DNA from: Microbacterium sp. ACRRU
GTDB taxonomy: Bacteria; Actinomycetota; Actinomycetes; Actinomycetales; Microbacteriaceae
Assembly (NCBI RefSeq): GCF_022346945.1
Contig: NZ_JAKRNI010000002.1
Span: forward strand, 186,001-250,000
Length of the DNA: 64,000 bases
Reading direction: 5' to 3'
The translations under genes and the position numbers were made by a program. Positions 53,620-62,802 of this stretch are shown one piece after another (the first letter of the stretch is position 1; each line of letters starts with the position of its first letter). Below the pieces are notes generated by a model. It did no database searches and was not told the DNA's origin. It saw nothing but the letters and a program-made list of their open reading frames with translations.

Positions 53620-55230
53620 TTACTTCGCTTCGTGCTGGGCGCGGACCATCTCCACGACCTCGTCGTACTTCGGCGAGTTCATGAAGTTGTCCACCGACAC
53701 GTGGATCGCGTCGGGGGTCTGCGCCTTGGCGCGGTCGGTGAGCTGGTTCTGCGTGATCACCAGGTCGGATGCCGCCGGGTCGAGGTTGGCGATGGCCTTG
53801 TTGACCACCGTGACGTTCTCGATGCCCGCCTTCTTGATCTTGTTGCGCAGGACGCTCGCCCCCATGGCCGACGACCCCATGCCCGCGTCGCACGCGAACA
53901 CGATGTTGTGGATCGGCTTGTCGGCGGTCGAGACACCTGCGACCTGGTCGGCCGCCGCGGCGGTCGACGCCTGGGCGCCCGCGGTGGGAGCGGTGGCAGC
54001 GCCGGCGCCGGCGGCCAGGCCGGACAGGGCCGACGAGCTCTTGCCCTTGTTCAGTTCGGTACGGGCGATGGCCGCGGCCAGCGAGTCACCGCTCTCGGCT
54101 TCGCGCTCCAGGTCACGCTTGCGCGAGGCCAGCAGCAGGAGAGCGGTCACCAGGAACGTGACACCCGCCGACAGCACCACCGAGAGGACGACACCGAGGT
54201 AGCTGCCCGGAGCGGTGTTGATGAGCACGGCGAAGATCGAGCCGGGCGAGGCCGGGGCGACAAGGCCGGACTGGAAGATGACGTTCGTCAGCACGCCCGT
54301 GGCACCACCGGCGATGAGGCCGAGGATGAGCATGGGCTTGGCCAGCACGTACGGGAAGTACACCTCGTGGATGCCACCGAGGAACTGGATGATGAACGCA
54401 CCGGGGGCGGTGGCGCGGGCGGCGCCGACGCCGAACACGGCGATCGCCAGCAGCAGGCCGGCACCGGGGCCGGGGTTCGCCTCGACGAGGAAGAGGAGGC
54501 TGCGGCCGGTGTCGACGACCTGCTGGGTTCCCAGCGGGGTGAAGACACCGTGGTTGATGGCGTTGTTGAGGAACAGCACCTTGGCCGGTTCGACGATGAT
54601 GCTCGCCAGCGGGAGAAGTCCGGTCTGGACGAGCCAGCCGACCGCGTTGCCGAGCACCTCGGTCACGAAACGCATGACCGGTGCGAGGAAGAAGAACGCC
54701 GCCAGAGCCGAGAAGAAGGCCACGAAACCAGCGGAGAAGTTGTCGACCAGCATCTCGAAGCCGGGCTTGATCTTGCCCTGCCACGGCTTCTCGACGAGCT
54801 TGAGGATCAGGGCCGCAAGCGGACCGGCGATCATCGCGCCGAGGAACATGATGGTGCCGTTCGCGCCGACGATCACACCCATCGCGGCGACAGCGCCGAC
54901 GACGCCACCGCGGTGGCCGTGGACGATTCGACCGCCGGTGAAGGCGATGAGGATCGGGAGCAGGTAGGTGATGATCGGTCCGACCAGACCGGGGAACTCG
55001 GTCCCGTCGGGGCCGGTGCCGCCACCGAGGATGTACGAATCGGCCCAGCGCCAGCCCTCGACCGGCGACTCGGAACCGAGCCAGCCGGTGGGGATGAACA
55101 GAGCCGTGATGAGGCCCCACGCGATGAAGGCCGCGATGTTGGGCATGACCATGCCCGAGAGGAACGTGCCGAACCGCTGGATGCGGACGCGCACACCTCC
55201 CTGCTGCGTGGTCGTCGACGTCGTCGTCAT
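53620..55230 (-). CDS. mtlA: Mannitol-specific PTS EIICB permease
   Basis: A 536-residue membrane permease. The EIIC domain (about 15-350) has GTFLSGMVMPNIAAFIAWGL, NNAINHGVFTPLG and GGIHEVYFPYVLAKP. A linker rich in Ala/Ser/Gly (about 385-435) leads to the EIIB domain, with phospho-Cys447 in VFACDAGMGSSAMG. It imports mannitol as mannitol-1-phosphate. EIIA is a separate gene (mtlF). AAGGAG precedes the ATG at 55230. Confidence 0.96.
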   Translation of the reverse strand: MTTTSTTTQQGGVRVRIQRFGTFLSGMVMPNIAAFIAWGLITALFIPTGWLGSESPVEGWRWADSYILGGGTGPDGTEFPGLVGPIITYLLPILIAFTGGRIVHGHRGGVVGAVAAMGVIVGANGTIMFLGAMIAGPLAALILKLVEKPWQGKIKPGFEMLVDNFSAGFVAFFSALAAFFFLAPVMRFVTEVLGNAVGWLVQTGLLPLASIIVEPAKVLFLNNAINHGVFTPLGTQQVVDTGRSLLFLVEANPGPGAGLLLAIAVFGVGAARATAPGAFIIQFLGGIHEVYFPYVLAKPMLILGLIAGGATGVLTNVIFQSGLVAPASPGSIFAVLINTAPGSYLGVVLSVVLSAGVTFLVTALLLLASRKRDLEREAESGDSLAAAIARTELNKGKSSSALSGLAAGAGAATAPTAGAQASTAAAADQVAGVSTADKPIHNIVFACDAGMGSSAMGASVLRNKIKKAGIENVTVVNKAIANLDPAASDLVITQNQLTDRAKAQTPDAIHVSVDNFMNSPKYDEVVEMVRAQHEAK

Positions 55231-55285
55231 TGCTGTGTCTCCTTGTTGTGGGAATGCGACCGGAGTCGCGGGGATGGGGCGCGGC

Positions 55286-56968
55286 TCAGGCCGCGGGGGT
55301 GGTGGAGGCGGCCTTCGCTGCCTCCCGGGCGGAGGCCGCGTCGTCGGCGGCCAGGGCTGCCTCGGCGATGCGGCGGGCATCGTCGAGAGTGTGGGCGAGA
55401 AGTGTGGCGCGCACGTCCGCGAGGGCCGTGGGGGCCATCGACAGCGTGGTCGCCCCGAGGCCGACGAGCACCACGGCCAGCAGCGGGTCGGCGGCGGCCT
55501 CCCCGCAGATCCCGACGGGCTTGCCGTTGGCGCGGCCGGCGGCGCCGACCTCGCGGATCAGGCGCAGGACGGCCGGATGCCAGGGGTCCTGGAACGATGC
55601 GACCGAGCCGAGCAGCCGGTCGGCGGCCAGGGTGTACTGCGTCAGGTCGTTCGTCCCGATCGAGGCGAAGTCGGCGATCTGGAGGATGCGGTCGGCGAGC
55701 AGGGCGGAGGAGGGAACCTCCACCATCACGCCGGTGGTCTTCAGGCCGTACTCCTTCGCCAGCGCGGTGAAGTAGCGGGTCTCCTCCACGGTCGACACCA
55801 TCGGCGCCATGACCCACAGGTCGGCGGGCCCGGCCTCGGTCTTGCGTGTGGCGGCATCCGCTTCCGCGAGGGCGGTCAGCTGCTCGCGCAGGATGTCCTC
55901 GCTCGCGCGCAGCGCACGCAGCCCCCGGAGACCCAGCGCGGGGTTCTCCTCGTGCGCGTCGTTGAGGAACGGCAGCGGCTTGTCGGCGCCGGCGTCGAGG
56001 ACACGCACGACGACCTTCTTCCCCGGGAAGGCGCTGAGCAGCTCGACGTAGGTGGCGCGCTGCTCCTCGACCGTGGGGGCGGAGCTGGAGCTCAGGAACA
56101 GGAACTCGGTGCGGAACAGTCCGACACCCTCGGCTCCGAGCTCCACCGCCTCCGCGGCGCCGCCGGGCTTGCCGAGGTTCGCCAGCAGCGGCACCTTCGT
56201 GCCGTCGGCGAGGGCTCCGTCGGTGATGGGGGCCGACGCGGCGGCGGCGCGCGCATCGGCGCGGTTCTTGGCGCGCGCGAGATCATCGTCGCTCGGGTCG
56301 ACCGTGACGACGCCGGCGGCGGCATCCACGATCACCGTCTGCCCGTCGACCAGATCCTTCGCGCCGCTGGCGCCGACGACGGCGACGATCGACTTCTCGC
56401 GCGCGAGGATCGCGGTGTGCGACGTCGGGCCGCCCTCGGTGGTCACGAGCGCGAGCACCTTGTCGAGGTCGAGCAGCGCGGTGTCGGCGGGGGCGAGGTC
56501 CTTCGCGACGAGTACGAACGGGTGGCCGGGATCCGGGATGCCGGGGGCAGCGACGCCCCGGAGGCGCGCGATGACGCGCTGAGCGACGTCGTCCAGATCG
56601 GCGGCGCGCTCGCCGAGGTATCCGCCGAGGGCGATGAGCTGTTCGCGGAACGAGGCGAAGGCATCGTGGACGGCGAACTCGCCGTTCTTGCCGGCCGCCA
56701 GTCGCGCGTCGACCTCGGCTTCGAGGGTGGGGTCTTCGGCGATCATCGCCTGCGCTTCGAGCACGTCGCGCGCCGCGCCGCCCGCCTCGGCACCCCGGGC
56801 CTCCAGCTCGCGGGCGACGTGGGCCACGGCCTCGCGTACGCGCGCCGTCTCCTCCTCGACCGACAGCTCGCTGGGGGCGTCCTTCGGCGCGGGCAGGGGT
56901 TCCGCCATGCGTGCGATGGGGCCCTGGGCCACACCGAGTCCGATACCGACTCCGCGAAGTTCCGTCAT
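55286..56968 (-). CDS. ptsI: PTS enzyme I
   Basis: A 560-residue phosphoenolpyruvate-protein phosphotransferase. The phosphorylated His184 is in EGGPTSHTAILAR, the PEP-binding regions are GLFRTEFLFLS and VMAPMVSTVEE, and the active cysteine is in GKPVGICGEAAADP. It starts the phosphate relay to HPr. Being encoded inside the mannitol operon suggests mannitol is a main, perhaps the only, PTS sugar under its control. Confidence 0.96.
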   Translation of the reverse strand: MTELRGVGIGLGVAQGPIARMAEPLPAPKDAPSELSVEEETARVREAVAHVARELEARGAEAGGAARDVLEAQAMIAEDPTLEAEVDARLAAGKNGEFAVHDAFASFREQLIALGGYLGERAADLDDVAQRVIARLRGVAAPGIPDPGHPFVLVAKDLAPADTALLDLDKVLALVTTEGGPTSHTAILAREKSIVAVVGASGAKDLVDGQTVIVDAAAGVVTVDPSDDDLARAKNRADARAAAASAPITDGALADGTKVPLLANLGKPGGAAEAVELGAEGVGLFRTEFLFLSSSSAPTVEEQRATYVELLSAFPGKKVVVRVLDAGADKPLPFLNDAHEENPALGLRGLRALRASEDILREQLTALAEADAATRKTEAGPADLWVMAPMVSTVEETRYFTALAKEYGLKTTGVMVEVPSSALLADRILQIADFASIGTNDLTQYTLAADRLLGSVASFQDPWHPAVLRLIREVGAAGRANGKPVGICGEAAADPLLAVVLVGLGATTLSMAPTALADVRATLLAHTLDDARRIAEAALAADDAASAREAAKAASTTPAA

Positions 56969-56984
56969 GATTCTGGTGTTTCCT

Positions 56985-57260
56985 TTACTCGGCGTCGTGG
57001 TCGGTGGTCAGCAGCTCGGCGAGACGCTCGAGAGTGGCCTCGGCGGCGTCACCGTCGGCGGTCAGGGTGACGTAGTCGCCCTGCTCGAGCCCGAGAGCGA
57101 TGATCCCCAGAATGCTCGCCGCGTTCACCGGCGTTCCGGCGTCCTTGGCGATCGTCACCGGGATGCCGGCCTCCTTCGCCGCCTGCGCGAAGAGCTTCGC
57201 GGGACGGGCGTGCAGGCCGTGCGACGATCCGATCCGGATCGTCCGGGTGAGCTGGGGCAT
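56985..57260 (-). CDS. ptsH: HPr phosphocarrier protein
   Basis: A 91-residue HPr. The catalytic His17 is in SSHGLHARPAKLF. The region around the regulatory serine reads NAASILGIIALGLEQGD, with Ser49 at the usual Ser46 position. It carries phosphate from EI to EIIA. Located between ptsI and a small EIIB gene in the same operon. Confidence 0.95.
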   Translation of the reverse strand: MPQLTRTIRIGSSHGLHARPAKLFAQAAKEAGIPVTIAKDAGTPVNAASILGIIALGLEQGDYVTLTADGDAAEATLERLAELLTTDHDAE

Positions 57261-57284
57261 GGGGTGTTCCTTTCCGGCGGCGGG

Positions 57285-57611
57285 TCAGACGGTGTCCGCG
57301 GATTCCCGCGCGCCCATCGCCTCTTCCACGAGAGCGAGCGTGCGGATACCGGTCAGGTCGGTGAAGACGTCCTCGGGGAGCAGCAGCACACGCACCCCCT
57401 CAATCGCGGCATCCTGCTGTATCCGCTCGAGCTCGGGACCGAGGTGCGGGCCGACGAGGACGATGTCGGTCGCGGTGAGGTCGATCGGGAGTGACCGCAC
57501 GGTCCCCGCCGAGGCGGAGTAGGGGAGGCCGCGATCGTGGGCGGCGCGTTGAATGCGCTGTGCGACGAACGTGCTCGACGCACCCGCGCCGCACACCACG
57601 AGGATCCTCAT
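57285..57611 (-). CDS. Stand-alone PTS EIIB-like protein (lactose/cellobiose or GatB type)
   Basis: A 108-residue EIIB with the P-loop MRILVVCGAGASSTF (Cys7) and LVGPHLGPELERIQQDA typical of the chitobiose/lactose IIB fold. No matching EIIA or EIIC is in the window. It is the first gene of the mannitol operon, next to the divergent PRD regulator. It could serve a permease elsewhere, or relay phosphate to regulation. Confidence 0.8.
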   Translation of the reverse strand: MRILVVCGAGASSTFVAQRIQRAAHDRGLPYSASAGTVRSLPIDLTATDIVLVGPHLGPELERIQQDAAIEGVRVLLLPEDVFTDLTGIRTLALVEEAMGARESADTV

Positions 57612-57776
57612 CGACCCGCCTCCTTTCCCTCGATTCTCGGTACACCGTTCACAGCGGACAACCAGGTTCGTTTCCCACCCCCCGGAACGTGGATGCCGCG
57701 CTCCCGCGCCGCGGGCGACACCGCGTGGTTGGATGGAGGGAGCGCTGCCATCCGGGGGCGATGCGGAGGACGGATC

Positions 57777-59705
57777 GTGACGACGAAAGCGCGCCAAGAC
57801 CGCCTGCTGACCCTGTTGCTGCGAGACGCGGAGTGGTCGACGGCGGCGTCGCTGGCCGACGCGCTGGGCGTGACGCCGCGCAGCATCCGCTCGTACGTCA
57901 CGGCCGTGAACGCCCGGGTGCCCGGGGGAGCGGCGATCGAGTCCGGACCGCTGGGGTATCGGGCCGGTGCCGACGCGGCGGTGGCGCTGCGCTCCGGTTC
58001 GACTCCGGACAGCGGGACGCCGCGGGACCGGCTCCACACGCTCGTGCGGCGACTGCTCGACTCCGCGGACGGCATCGACGTGTTCGAGACCGCCGATTCG
58101 CTGCACGTCAGCGCCGCCACGCTCGAAGCCGACCTCGCTCGCGTGCGCGGGCTCCTCGGCGGAACCGAGCTGACCCTCGAGCGCTCGGCATCCACCGCCC
58201 GACTGCGCGGGACGGAGGTCGCTCAGCGGCGGCTGCTGTCCAAGCTCGCGCACGACGAAATGGATGCCGGGATGTTCGACCTCGACGCGCTGCGGCGCAC
58301 GCTCGGGGAGCGTTCCGTGGGGGCGCGCGCGTTCGGGCCCTTCAAGGCGGAGCTGGTCGCCGGTCTCGGCGCGCTCGGGTACTTCGTCAACGAGATCGGC
58401 ATCGGCGACGTCGTCATGCACATCGCGATCGCCGCCGACCGCGTCACGCGCGACCGCGGTCTCGGGGCGGCGGGAGGCGAGTCGTCCGAGGCCGCCGACG
58501 CGGTCGCGAACCTGCTCCACACCCTGACGCTGAAGCACATCGGCGTCCCGCTCGGCGCGGGTGACCTGCGGCACCTCGCCACCCTCGTCCTTACGCGCAT
58601 CGTGGCCCCCGGCGCGCCCGCGGCCGACGACGTGCGCGCGCGCCTGGACCCGGCGGTCGAAGAGGCCGTGCGCACCGTCGTGGAGTCCGCGGCATCCCAG
58701 TTCCTCGTCGACATCGACCACGACGACTTCGTGCTCCGCCTCGCGCTGCACGTCCAGAACCTGCTGCACCGGTCGCGGGAGCAGGCGTGGTCGCGCAACC
58801 CGCTGACCCGTTCCCTGAAGTCGACGTATCCGATGATCTTCGAAGTCGCGGTGTACATCGCCAAGGGGCTGCAGGATGCCCTCGGCATCCCGATCCTCGA
58901 CGACGAGATCGCCTACATCGCGATGCACGTCGGCGGGCGGCTCGAACGCAGCCGCCGCTCCGACCAGCTGCTCACGGCGACCATCGTGTGCCCCGGCTAC
59001 TACGAGCTGCACGAGCTGCTGCGCTCGAGCGTGGACCGCTCGCTCGGGCAGGCCATCGAGGTTGTCGGTGTCGAGACGCGCATCGACCCGACGTGGGACT
59101 CGATCGACACCGACCTCGTCCTGACCACGATCGATCCGCCGCGCCCCGGCGACCGGTTCGTGCGCATCCAGCCGTTCCTTACCGACGCCGACGTCGAGCG
59201 CGTACAGGCCGCGGCATCCCGAGTACGCCGCGGGCGGCGTCTCGCGCGTCTGCGGGCCGAGCTCGAACGCTACTTCTCGCCCGACGCCTTCGTTCGCGGC
59301 CTGGATGCCGAGGGCGGCGAGGCCGGTGTCATCCGCCAGCTGGGGGGAATGCTGGTCGCCGAGGGGGTCATCGACGACGACTACGTCGCGCGCGCGGTCG
59401 AGCGGGAGGCGATCTCGTCCACGGCGTTCACCGATGCGCTCGCGGTGCCGCACGCGATGGGCATGACCGCGACGCAGACCCGCATCGCGATCGGCATCGC
59501 CGACCCCTCGATCGCGTGGGGCGAGGGGCGGGTGCAGGTGGTGGCACTCGTGGCGTTCTCGGAGACCGACCGCGAGGCGTTCCAGACCGTGTTCGAGCAG
59601 TTCGTCGAGGTGTTCAGCGAGCGCGACAGCGTGCAGCGGATCGTGCGCCGCGCGACCGACTTCCCGGCATTCCTCGACGAGCTGGTCGCGGTGATCGACG
59701 GCTGA
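57777..59705 (+). CDS. mtlR: MtlR-type PRD transcriptional activator
   Basis: A 642-residue regulator. The N-terminal winged helix is at about 5-60 (WSTAASLADALGVTPRSIRSYV); two PRD domains (about 180-400) have conserved histidines such as HTLTLKHIGVPL and AYIAMHVGG. An EIIB-like domain (about 405-490) has Cys in ATIVCPGYYE, and a C-terminal EIIA domain (about 500-642) has His in ALAVPHAMGM. Phosphorylation by the PTS would tune its activity at the divergent mannitol operon. GTG at 57777 follows GCGGAGGA by six bases. I see no clear operator in the 165-bp gap. Confidence 0.92.
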   Translation: MTTKARQDRLLTLLLRDAEWSTAASLADALGVTPRSIRSYVTAVNARVPGGAAIESGPLGYRAGADAAVALRSGSTPDSGTPRDRLHTLVRRLLDSADGIDVFETADSLHVSAATLEADLARVRGLLGGTELTLERSASTARLRGTEVAQRRLLSKLAHDEMDAGMFDLDALRRTLGERSVGARAFGPFKAELVAGLGALGYFVNEIGIGDVVMHIAIAADRVTRDRGLGAAGGESSEAADAVANLLHTLTLKHIGVPLGAGDLRHLATLVLTRIVAPGAPAADDVRARLDPAVEEAVRTVVESAASQFLVDIDHDDFVLRLALHVQNLLHRSREQAWSRNPLTRSLKSTYPMIFEVAVYIAKGLQDALGIPILDDEIAYIAMHVGGRLERSRRSDQLLTATIVCPGYYELHELLRSSVDRSLGQAIEVVGVETRIDPTWDSIDTDLVLTTIDPPRPGDRFVRIQPFLTDADVERVQAAASRVRRGRRLARLRAELERYFSPDAFVRGLDAEGGEAGVIRQLGGMLVAEGVIDDDYVARAVEREAISSTAFTDALAVPHAMGMTATQTRIAIGIADPSIAWGEGRVQVVALVAFSETDREAFQTVFEQFVEVFSERDSVQRIVRRATDFPAFLDELVAVIDG

Positions 59706-59790
59706 TCCCGCGCTGAGTGGCATCCCTCACGCGTGTCGGGCGCCCGGGGTGCAGCGCCGCGGCAGGCTCCGTCGGTCTGGGGCGCGGGGT

Positions 59791-59813
59791 GTGCAGTGGG
59801 GCGGTTCTTGTGC
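59791..59813 (+). repeat. Family E repeat word E1
   Basis: GTGCAGTGGGGCGG followed by TTCTTGTGC lies downstream of mtlR and at the 3' side of the AbiEi-like gene. The same word forms the long hairpin at 61060-61118 on the other side of that gene. Confidence 0.7.
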
Positions 59814-59820
59814 GCCCCGG

Positions 59821-59985
59821 TGCACGGATGGCGCCCCGGCGCGTGGGCTGGACGCATGGCGCCCCGGTGCGTGGGCTGGACGGATGCCGCCCCGGTGCAC
59901 GGATGGCGCCCCGGCGCGTGGGCTGGACGCATGGCGCCCCGGTGCGTGGGCTGGACGGATGCCGCCCCGGTGCACGCATCGCGCC
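59821..59985. repeat. 75-bp tandem repeat
   Basis: Units start TGCACGGATGGCGCCCCGG at 59821 and 59896, and a diverging third starts at 59971 (TGCACGCATCGCGCCCCGG). The period is 75 bp, and each unit consists of three related sub-blocks of about 20, 27 and 28 bp sharing GCGTGGGCTGGACG and GCCCCGG. It lies between the convergent mtlR and AbiEi-like genes; no gene is credible in 59706-59997. Confidence 0.85.
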
Positions 59986-59997
59986 CCGGTGCGGACG

Positions 59998-60951
59998 TCA
60001 TGCGGGCGTGATGCCGAAGGCGGAGAGGCGGCGCCCCAGCGTCGCAGCGTCGGTGAGGTGCTCCCACCCCCACCGCGCGAACCGCCGTTGCGTGGTACCT
60101 CGAATCCAATCTTCACGGCGCTTCTCTTCCTCGAGGACGCTCTGCGGATCCCTGCCCGCGCTCGCGGCGAGTCGTCGATACTTCACCATCCCGTCGAACT
60201 CACCCCACGCTCCGACGTCGTCGAGCCCGAAGTCGATCCAGTACGTGCTGCCGCGAGGGCCGGCGACGGGGACTTGCAGGGAGGGCGGGGCGAACCCCAG
60301 GTCCAGCAGCCGCAAACGGCTCACACTCTCGCCGGGGAGCTGCGCCCGCCCGTCCCCGAGTGTCAGCGCCCGTTCCGCCGCCCGGCGTCCACGGGTGGCT
60401 GATCGCGTCCAGTTCATCGCTTCCTCGCGGAACCGGTCGGCCTCGTCGAAGTCGTAGCCTCCCGGAGGGGTGAACGCGCGCTCCCGGAGGGCGGCATCCA
60501 CGACGGTCACCGCCACATCGCGCGACTCCATCCGGGCGACATCGGCGACGGTCCGGACGAGGGGTGTGCATCGGAGGCCGTCGAGCTCTACGTAATGCGG
60601 GTCGCGCGCGAGGTCCCGATGACGTACGACGCCCCGTGCGCCGCTCGGCCGGGAGTCCGGGGAGAGCACGTGCAGCAGGCCGTCGTCGCGGAGGCAGGGA
60701 AGCCCCTGGATCGCAGCGGCGGTCATTCCGCAGAAGATCGGACGGTTCGCGCTCACCAGTACGAGCGCCCGTGCACGCAGAGCGATCCTCTGCTCGGGCA
60801 GGAGGCTCTCGACGTCCGCACCGCGGGCGTAGACACCCGGCCGGACGGGGCGGAGATACCCGTTCTCCACCTCGGAACGGATTCGGCGGGAGTGCCAGCC
60901 GTGTTCTGCGAGCTGCGAACGCCGGATCAGGGGGACGGTAGCGATGGTCAT
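59998..60951 (-). CDS. AbiEi-like winged-helix protein with C-terminal PD-(D/E)XK-type domain (second copy)
   Basis: A 317-residue protein. Residues about 8-45 form the AbiEi-type winged helix (LAEHGWHSRRIRSEVENGYL then RPVRPGVYA). The middle has the family segment FCGMTAAAIQGLP. The C-terminal part looks nuclease-like: Glu208 (PGESVSRLRLL), Asp240 (YWIDFGLDD), Glu251 with Asp253 (GEFDGMVKY). No toxin gene is adjacent. It shares architecture with the gene at 33036-33911, but the sequences differ widely. Repeat family E flanks it on both sides, and one copy abuts its start codon. Confidence 0.7.
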   Translation of the reverse strand: MTIATVPLIRRSQLAEHGWHSRRIRSEVENGYLRPVRPGVYARGADVESLLPEQRIALRARALVLVSANRPIFCGMTAAAIQGLPCLRDDGLLHVLSPDSRPSGARGVVRHRDLARDPHYVELDGLRCTPLVRTVADVARMESRDVAVTVVDAALRERAFTPPGGYDFDEADRFREEAMNWTRSATRGRRAAERALTLGDGRAQLPGESVSRLRLLDLGFAPPSLQVPVAGPRGSTYWIDFGLDDVGAWGEFDGMVKYRRLAASAGRDPQSVLEEEKRREDWIRGTTQRRFARWGWEHLTDAATLGRRLSAFGITPA

Positions 60952-60963
60952 CGCCCCACTGTG
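60952..60963 (-). repeat. Family E word at the start codon of the AbiEi-like gene
   Basis: On the minus strand CACAGTGGGGCG immediately precedes the ATG. It matches the core CAGTGGGGCG of the family E word. It could be an operator for the protein's own winged helix. Confidence 0.5.
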
Positions 60964-61059
60964 TCCGGAACGTCCCCGCCCCGGGGGCCCATCCCCGCCC
61001 TCGTGTGGATGGCATCCCGATGTATCACCCCGGGGAGGAACGTCGGCTTTTCCGGCAGC

Positions 61060-61118
61060 GGGGCGGTCTTTGTGCAGTGGGGCGGCCGATGACCGCCCCA
61101 CTGCACAAAACGCGCCCC
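61060..61118. repeat. Inverted repeat E3/E4
   Basis: TTTGTGCAGTGGGGCGG (61069-61085) and its exact complement (61093-61109) form 17-bp arms with a 7-base loop. Outer GGGGCG/CGCCCC extends the stem to 61060-61118. It lies in the 192-bp gap between the AbiEi-like gene and the phosphosugar-mutase gene. Confidence 0.92.
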
Positions 61119-61143
61119 AAGACCGAAGAGCGCGGCGCCCGCG

Positions 61144-62802
61144 TCAGCGCAGCGACACGAGCAGCGCCTCGGCGCCGGCACGCAGCGCGTCGAGGCGGCG
61201 GCGGGCCTTCTTCGCCGAAGAGCTGCGCACGTCGAGGTACAGCTTCAGCTTCGGCTCCGTGCCGCTCGGACGCACGATCAGGCGCGACCCGTCCGCGAGC
61301 CAGATGCGCAGCACATCGCCCGGGGGCAGGCCGTCCACGCCCTGGAGCAGGTCGTCGATCCGCTCGACCGCGACCTCGCCCACCGCCGACGGCGGCTGCG
61401 CGCGAAGGGATGCCATGATCGCGCCGATCTCGCTCAGGTCGGTCACGCGCACCGAGATCTGATCGCTCGCGAACGCGCCGAACGTGTCGCGGAACTCCTG
61501 CAGCAGATCGCTGACGGTGCGGCCCTCGGCGCGCGCCGCGGCGACGAGCCCGAGGAATGCCACGGCGGCGGAGATGCCGTCCTTGTCGCGCACGGTGTCG
61601 GGGTTGACGAGGTAGCCGAGGGCCTCCTCGAAGCCGTATACGAGTCCCGGTGCACGCGAGATCCACTTGAAGCCCGTGAGGGTCGCCCGGAAGTCGAGAC
61701 CGTAATGCTCGGCGACGACTTGCAGCCCGGGCGACGACACGAGCGAGCAGGCGAGGGATCCTGTGGATGCCGAGCGGGCGGCGCGCCATCCCAGCAGCAG
61801 GCCGATCTCGTTGCCGGTCAGGCGGCGCCAGCCGCCCTCGGCTTCGGCATCCGGGATCGCGACCGCCAGGCGGTCGGCATCCGGGTCGTTGGCGATGACG
61901 AGCTCGGCGTCGACGGCGCGGGCCGTCTCGAATGCCAGATCCATCGCCCCGGGCTCCTCGGGGTTGGGGAACGCCACCGTCGGGAAGCGTCCGTCGGGGT
62001 GGATCTGCGCCTCGACGACGACCGGTTCCGGGTACCCGGCCTTCGCGAGCACGCGCGAAACCGTCTCCCAGCCGACGCCGTGCATCGCGGTGTACACCCA
62101 GCGCAGCCCCTCTGCGCCGGTGGGCGCCGGGGCCACGGCGGCGGTCGCGGCGATGTAGGCCTCGACGAGCGACTCCGGCGCGTTCTCATATCCGACCGAG
62201 CGGGGCAGGATCGTTACGTCGCCGTCATCGGCCACGCGCTGGATGTGCGCGGCGATCTCGGCATCGGCGGGCGAAACGATCTGCGCGCCGTCGTCCGCGC
62301 CGCCGAGGTAGACCTTGTAGCCGTTGTCGTCGGGCGGGTTGTGGCTGGCGGTGACCATGACGCCCGCGTCGGCGCCGAGGTGCCGCACCGCGAAGGCCAG
62401 CACCGGCGTGGGCAGCATCCGCGGCAGCAGGATCGCCCGCAGCCCCGCGCCGGCGAAGATCTCCACCGAGTCGCGGGCGAACACGTCGGAGTTGCGACGC
62501 CCGTCGTATCCGACGACGACGGTCGGGGTCGCGTCCCCGGCCCGCTCGGTCAGGTAGGCCGCGAAGCCCGCCGCCGCCTGCGCGACGAGCACCCGGTTCA
62601 TCCGGTTCGGCCCGGCGCCGAGCGTGCCGCGCAATCCCGCGGTGCCGAAGGCGAGGCGGGTGGAGAAACGGTCCTCGAGGTCGGCGGCCGCCTCGGCATC
62701 CCCCTGTTCCACGCGAGACAGCAGCTCCGTCAGCTCCTCGCGCGTGGTGGCATCCGGATCCTGGGCGAGCCACGCGCGGCCCGCCGCGACGAAGGCGTTC
62801 AC
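61144..62802 (-). CDS. pmmB: Phosphomannomutase/phosphoglucomutase (phosphopentomutase-like)
   Basis: A 552-residue alpha-D-phosphohexomutase. It has the phosphoserine loop VMVTASHNPPDDNGYK, the metal loop IANDPDADRLAVA, the sugar loop GFEEALGY and the phosphate-binding RPSGTEPKLK. GTG at 62802 overlaps the purine nucleoside phosphorylase stop as GTGA. That coupling suggests it may also convert (deoxy)ribose-1-phosphate released by the phosphorylases to the 5-phosphate, though hexose substrates are equally possible. Confidence 0.9.
   Translation of the reverse strand: MNAFVAAGRAWLAQDPDATTREELTELLSRVEQGDAEAAADLEDRFSTRLAFGTAGLRGTLGAGPNRMNRVLVAQAAAGFAAYLTERAGDATPTVVVGYDGRRNSDVFARDSVEIFAGAGLRAILLPRMLPTPVLAFAVRHLGADAGVMVTASHNPPDDNGYKVYLGGADDGAQIVSPADAEIAAHIQRVADDGDVTILPRSVGYENAPESLVEAYIAATAAVAPAPTGAEGLRWVYTAMHGVGWETVSRVLAKAGYPEPVVVEAQIHPDGRFPTVAFPNPEEPGAMDLAFETARAVDAELVIANDPDADRLAVAIPDAEAEGGWRRLTGNEIGLLLGWRAARSASTGSLACSLVSSPGLQVVAEHYGLDFRATLTGFKWISRAPGLVYGFEEALGYLVNPDTVRDKDGISAAVAFLGLVAAARAEGRTVSDLLQEFRDTFGAFASDQISVRVTDLSEIGAIMASLRAQPPSAVGEVAVERIDDLLQGVDGLPPGDVLRIWLADGSRLIVRPSGTEPKLKLYLDVRSSSAKKARRRLDALRAGAEALLVSLR

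Noticed and set aside
57612..59723. Long minus-strand extension of the small EIIB gene opposite mtlR
   Set aside because: It is antisense to the PRD regulator, and the EIIB P-loop start MRILVVCGAG fixes the real N-terminus at 57611.
59821..59985. CRISPR array or repeat-protein gene at the 75-bp tandem repeat
   Set aside because: Units are contiguous with no unique spacers and no cas genes, and there is no start with ribosome-binding site or stable composition. It is a minisatellite.
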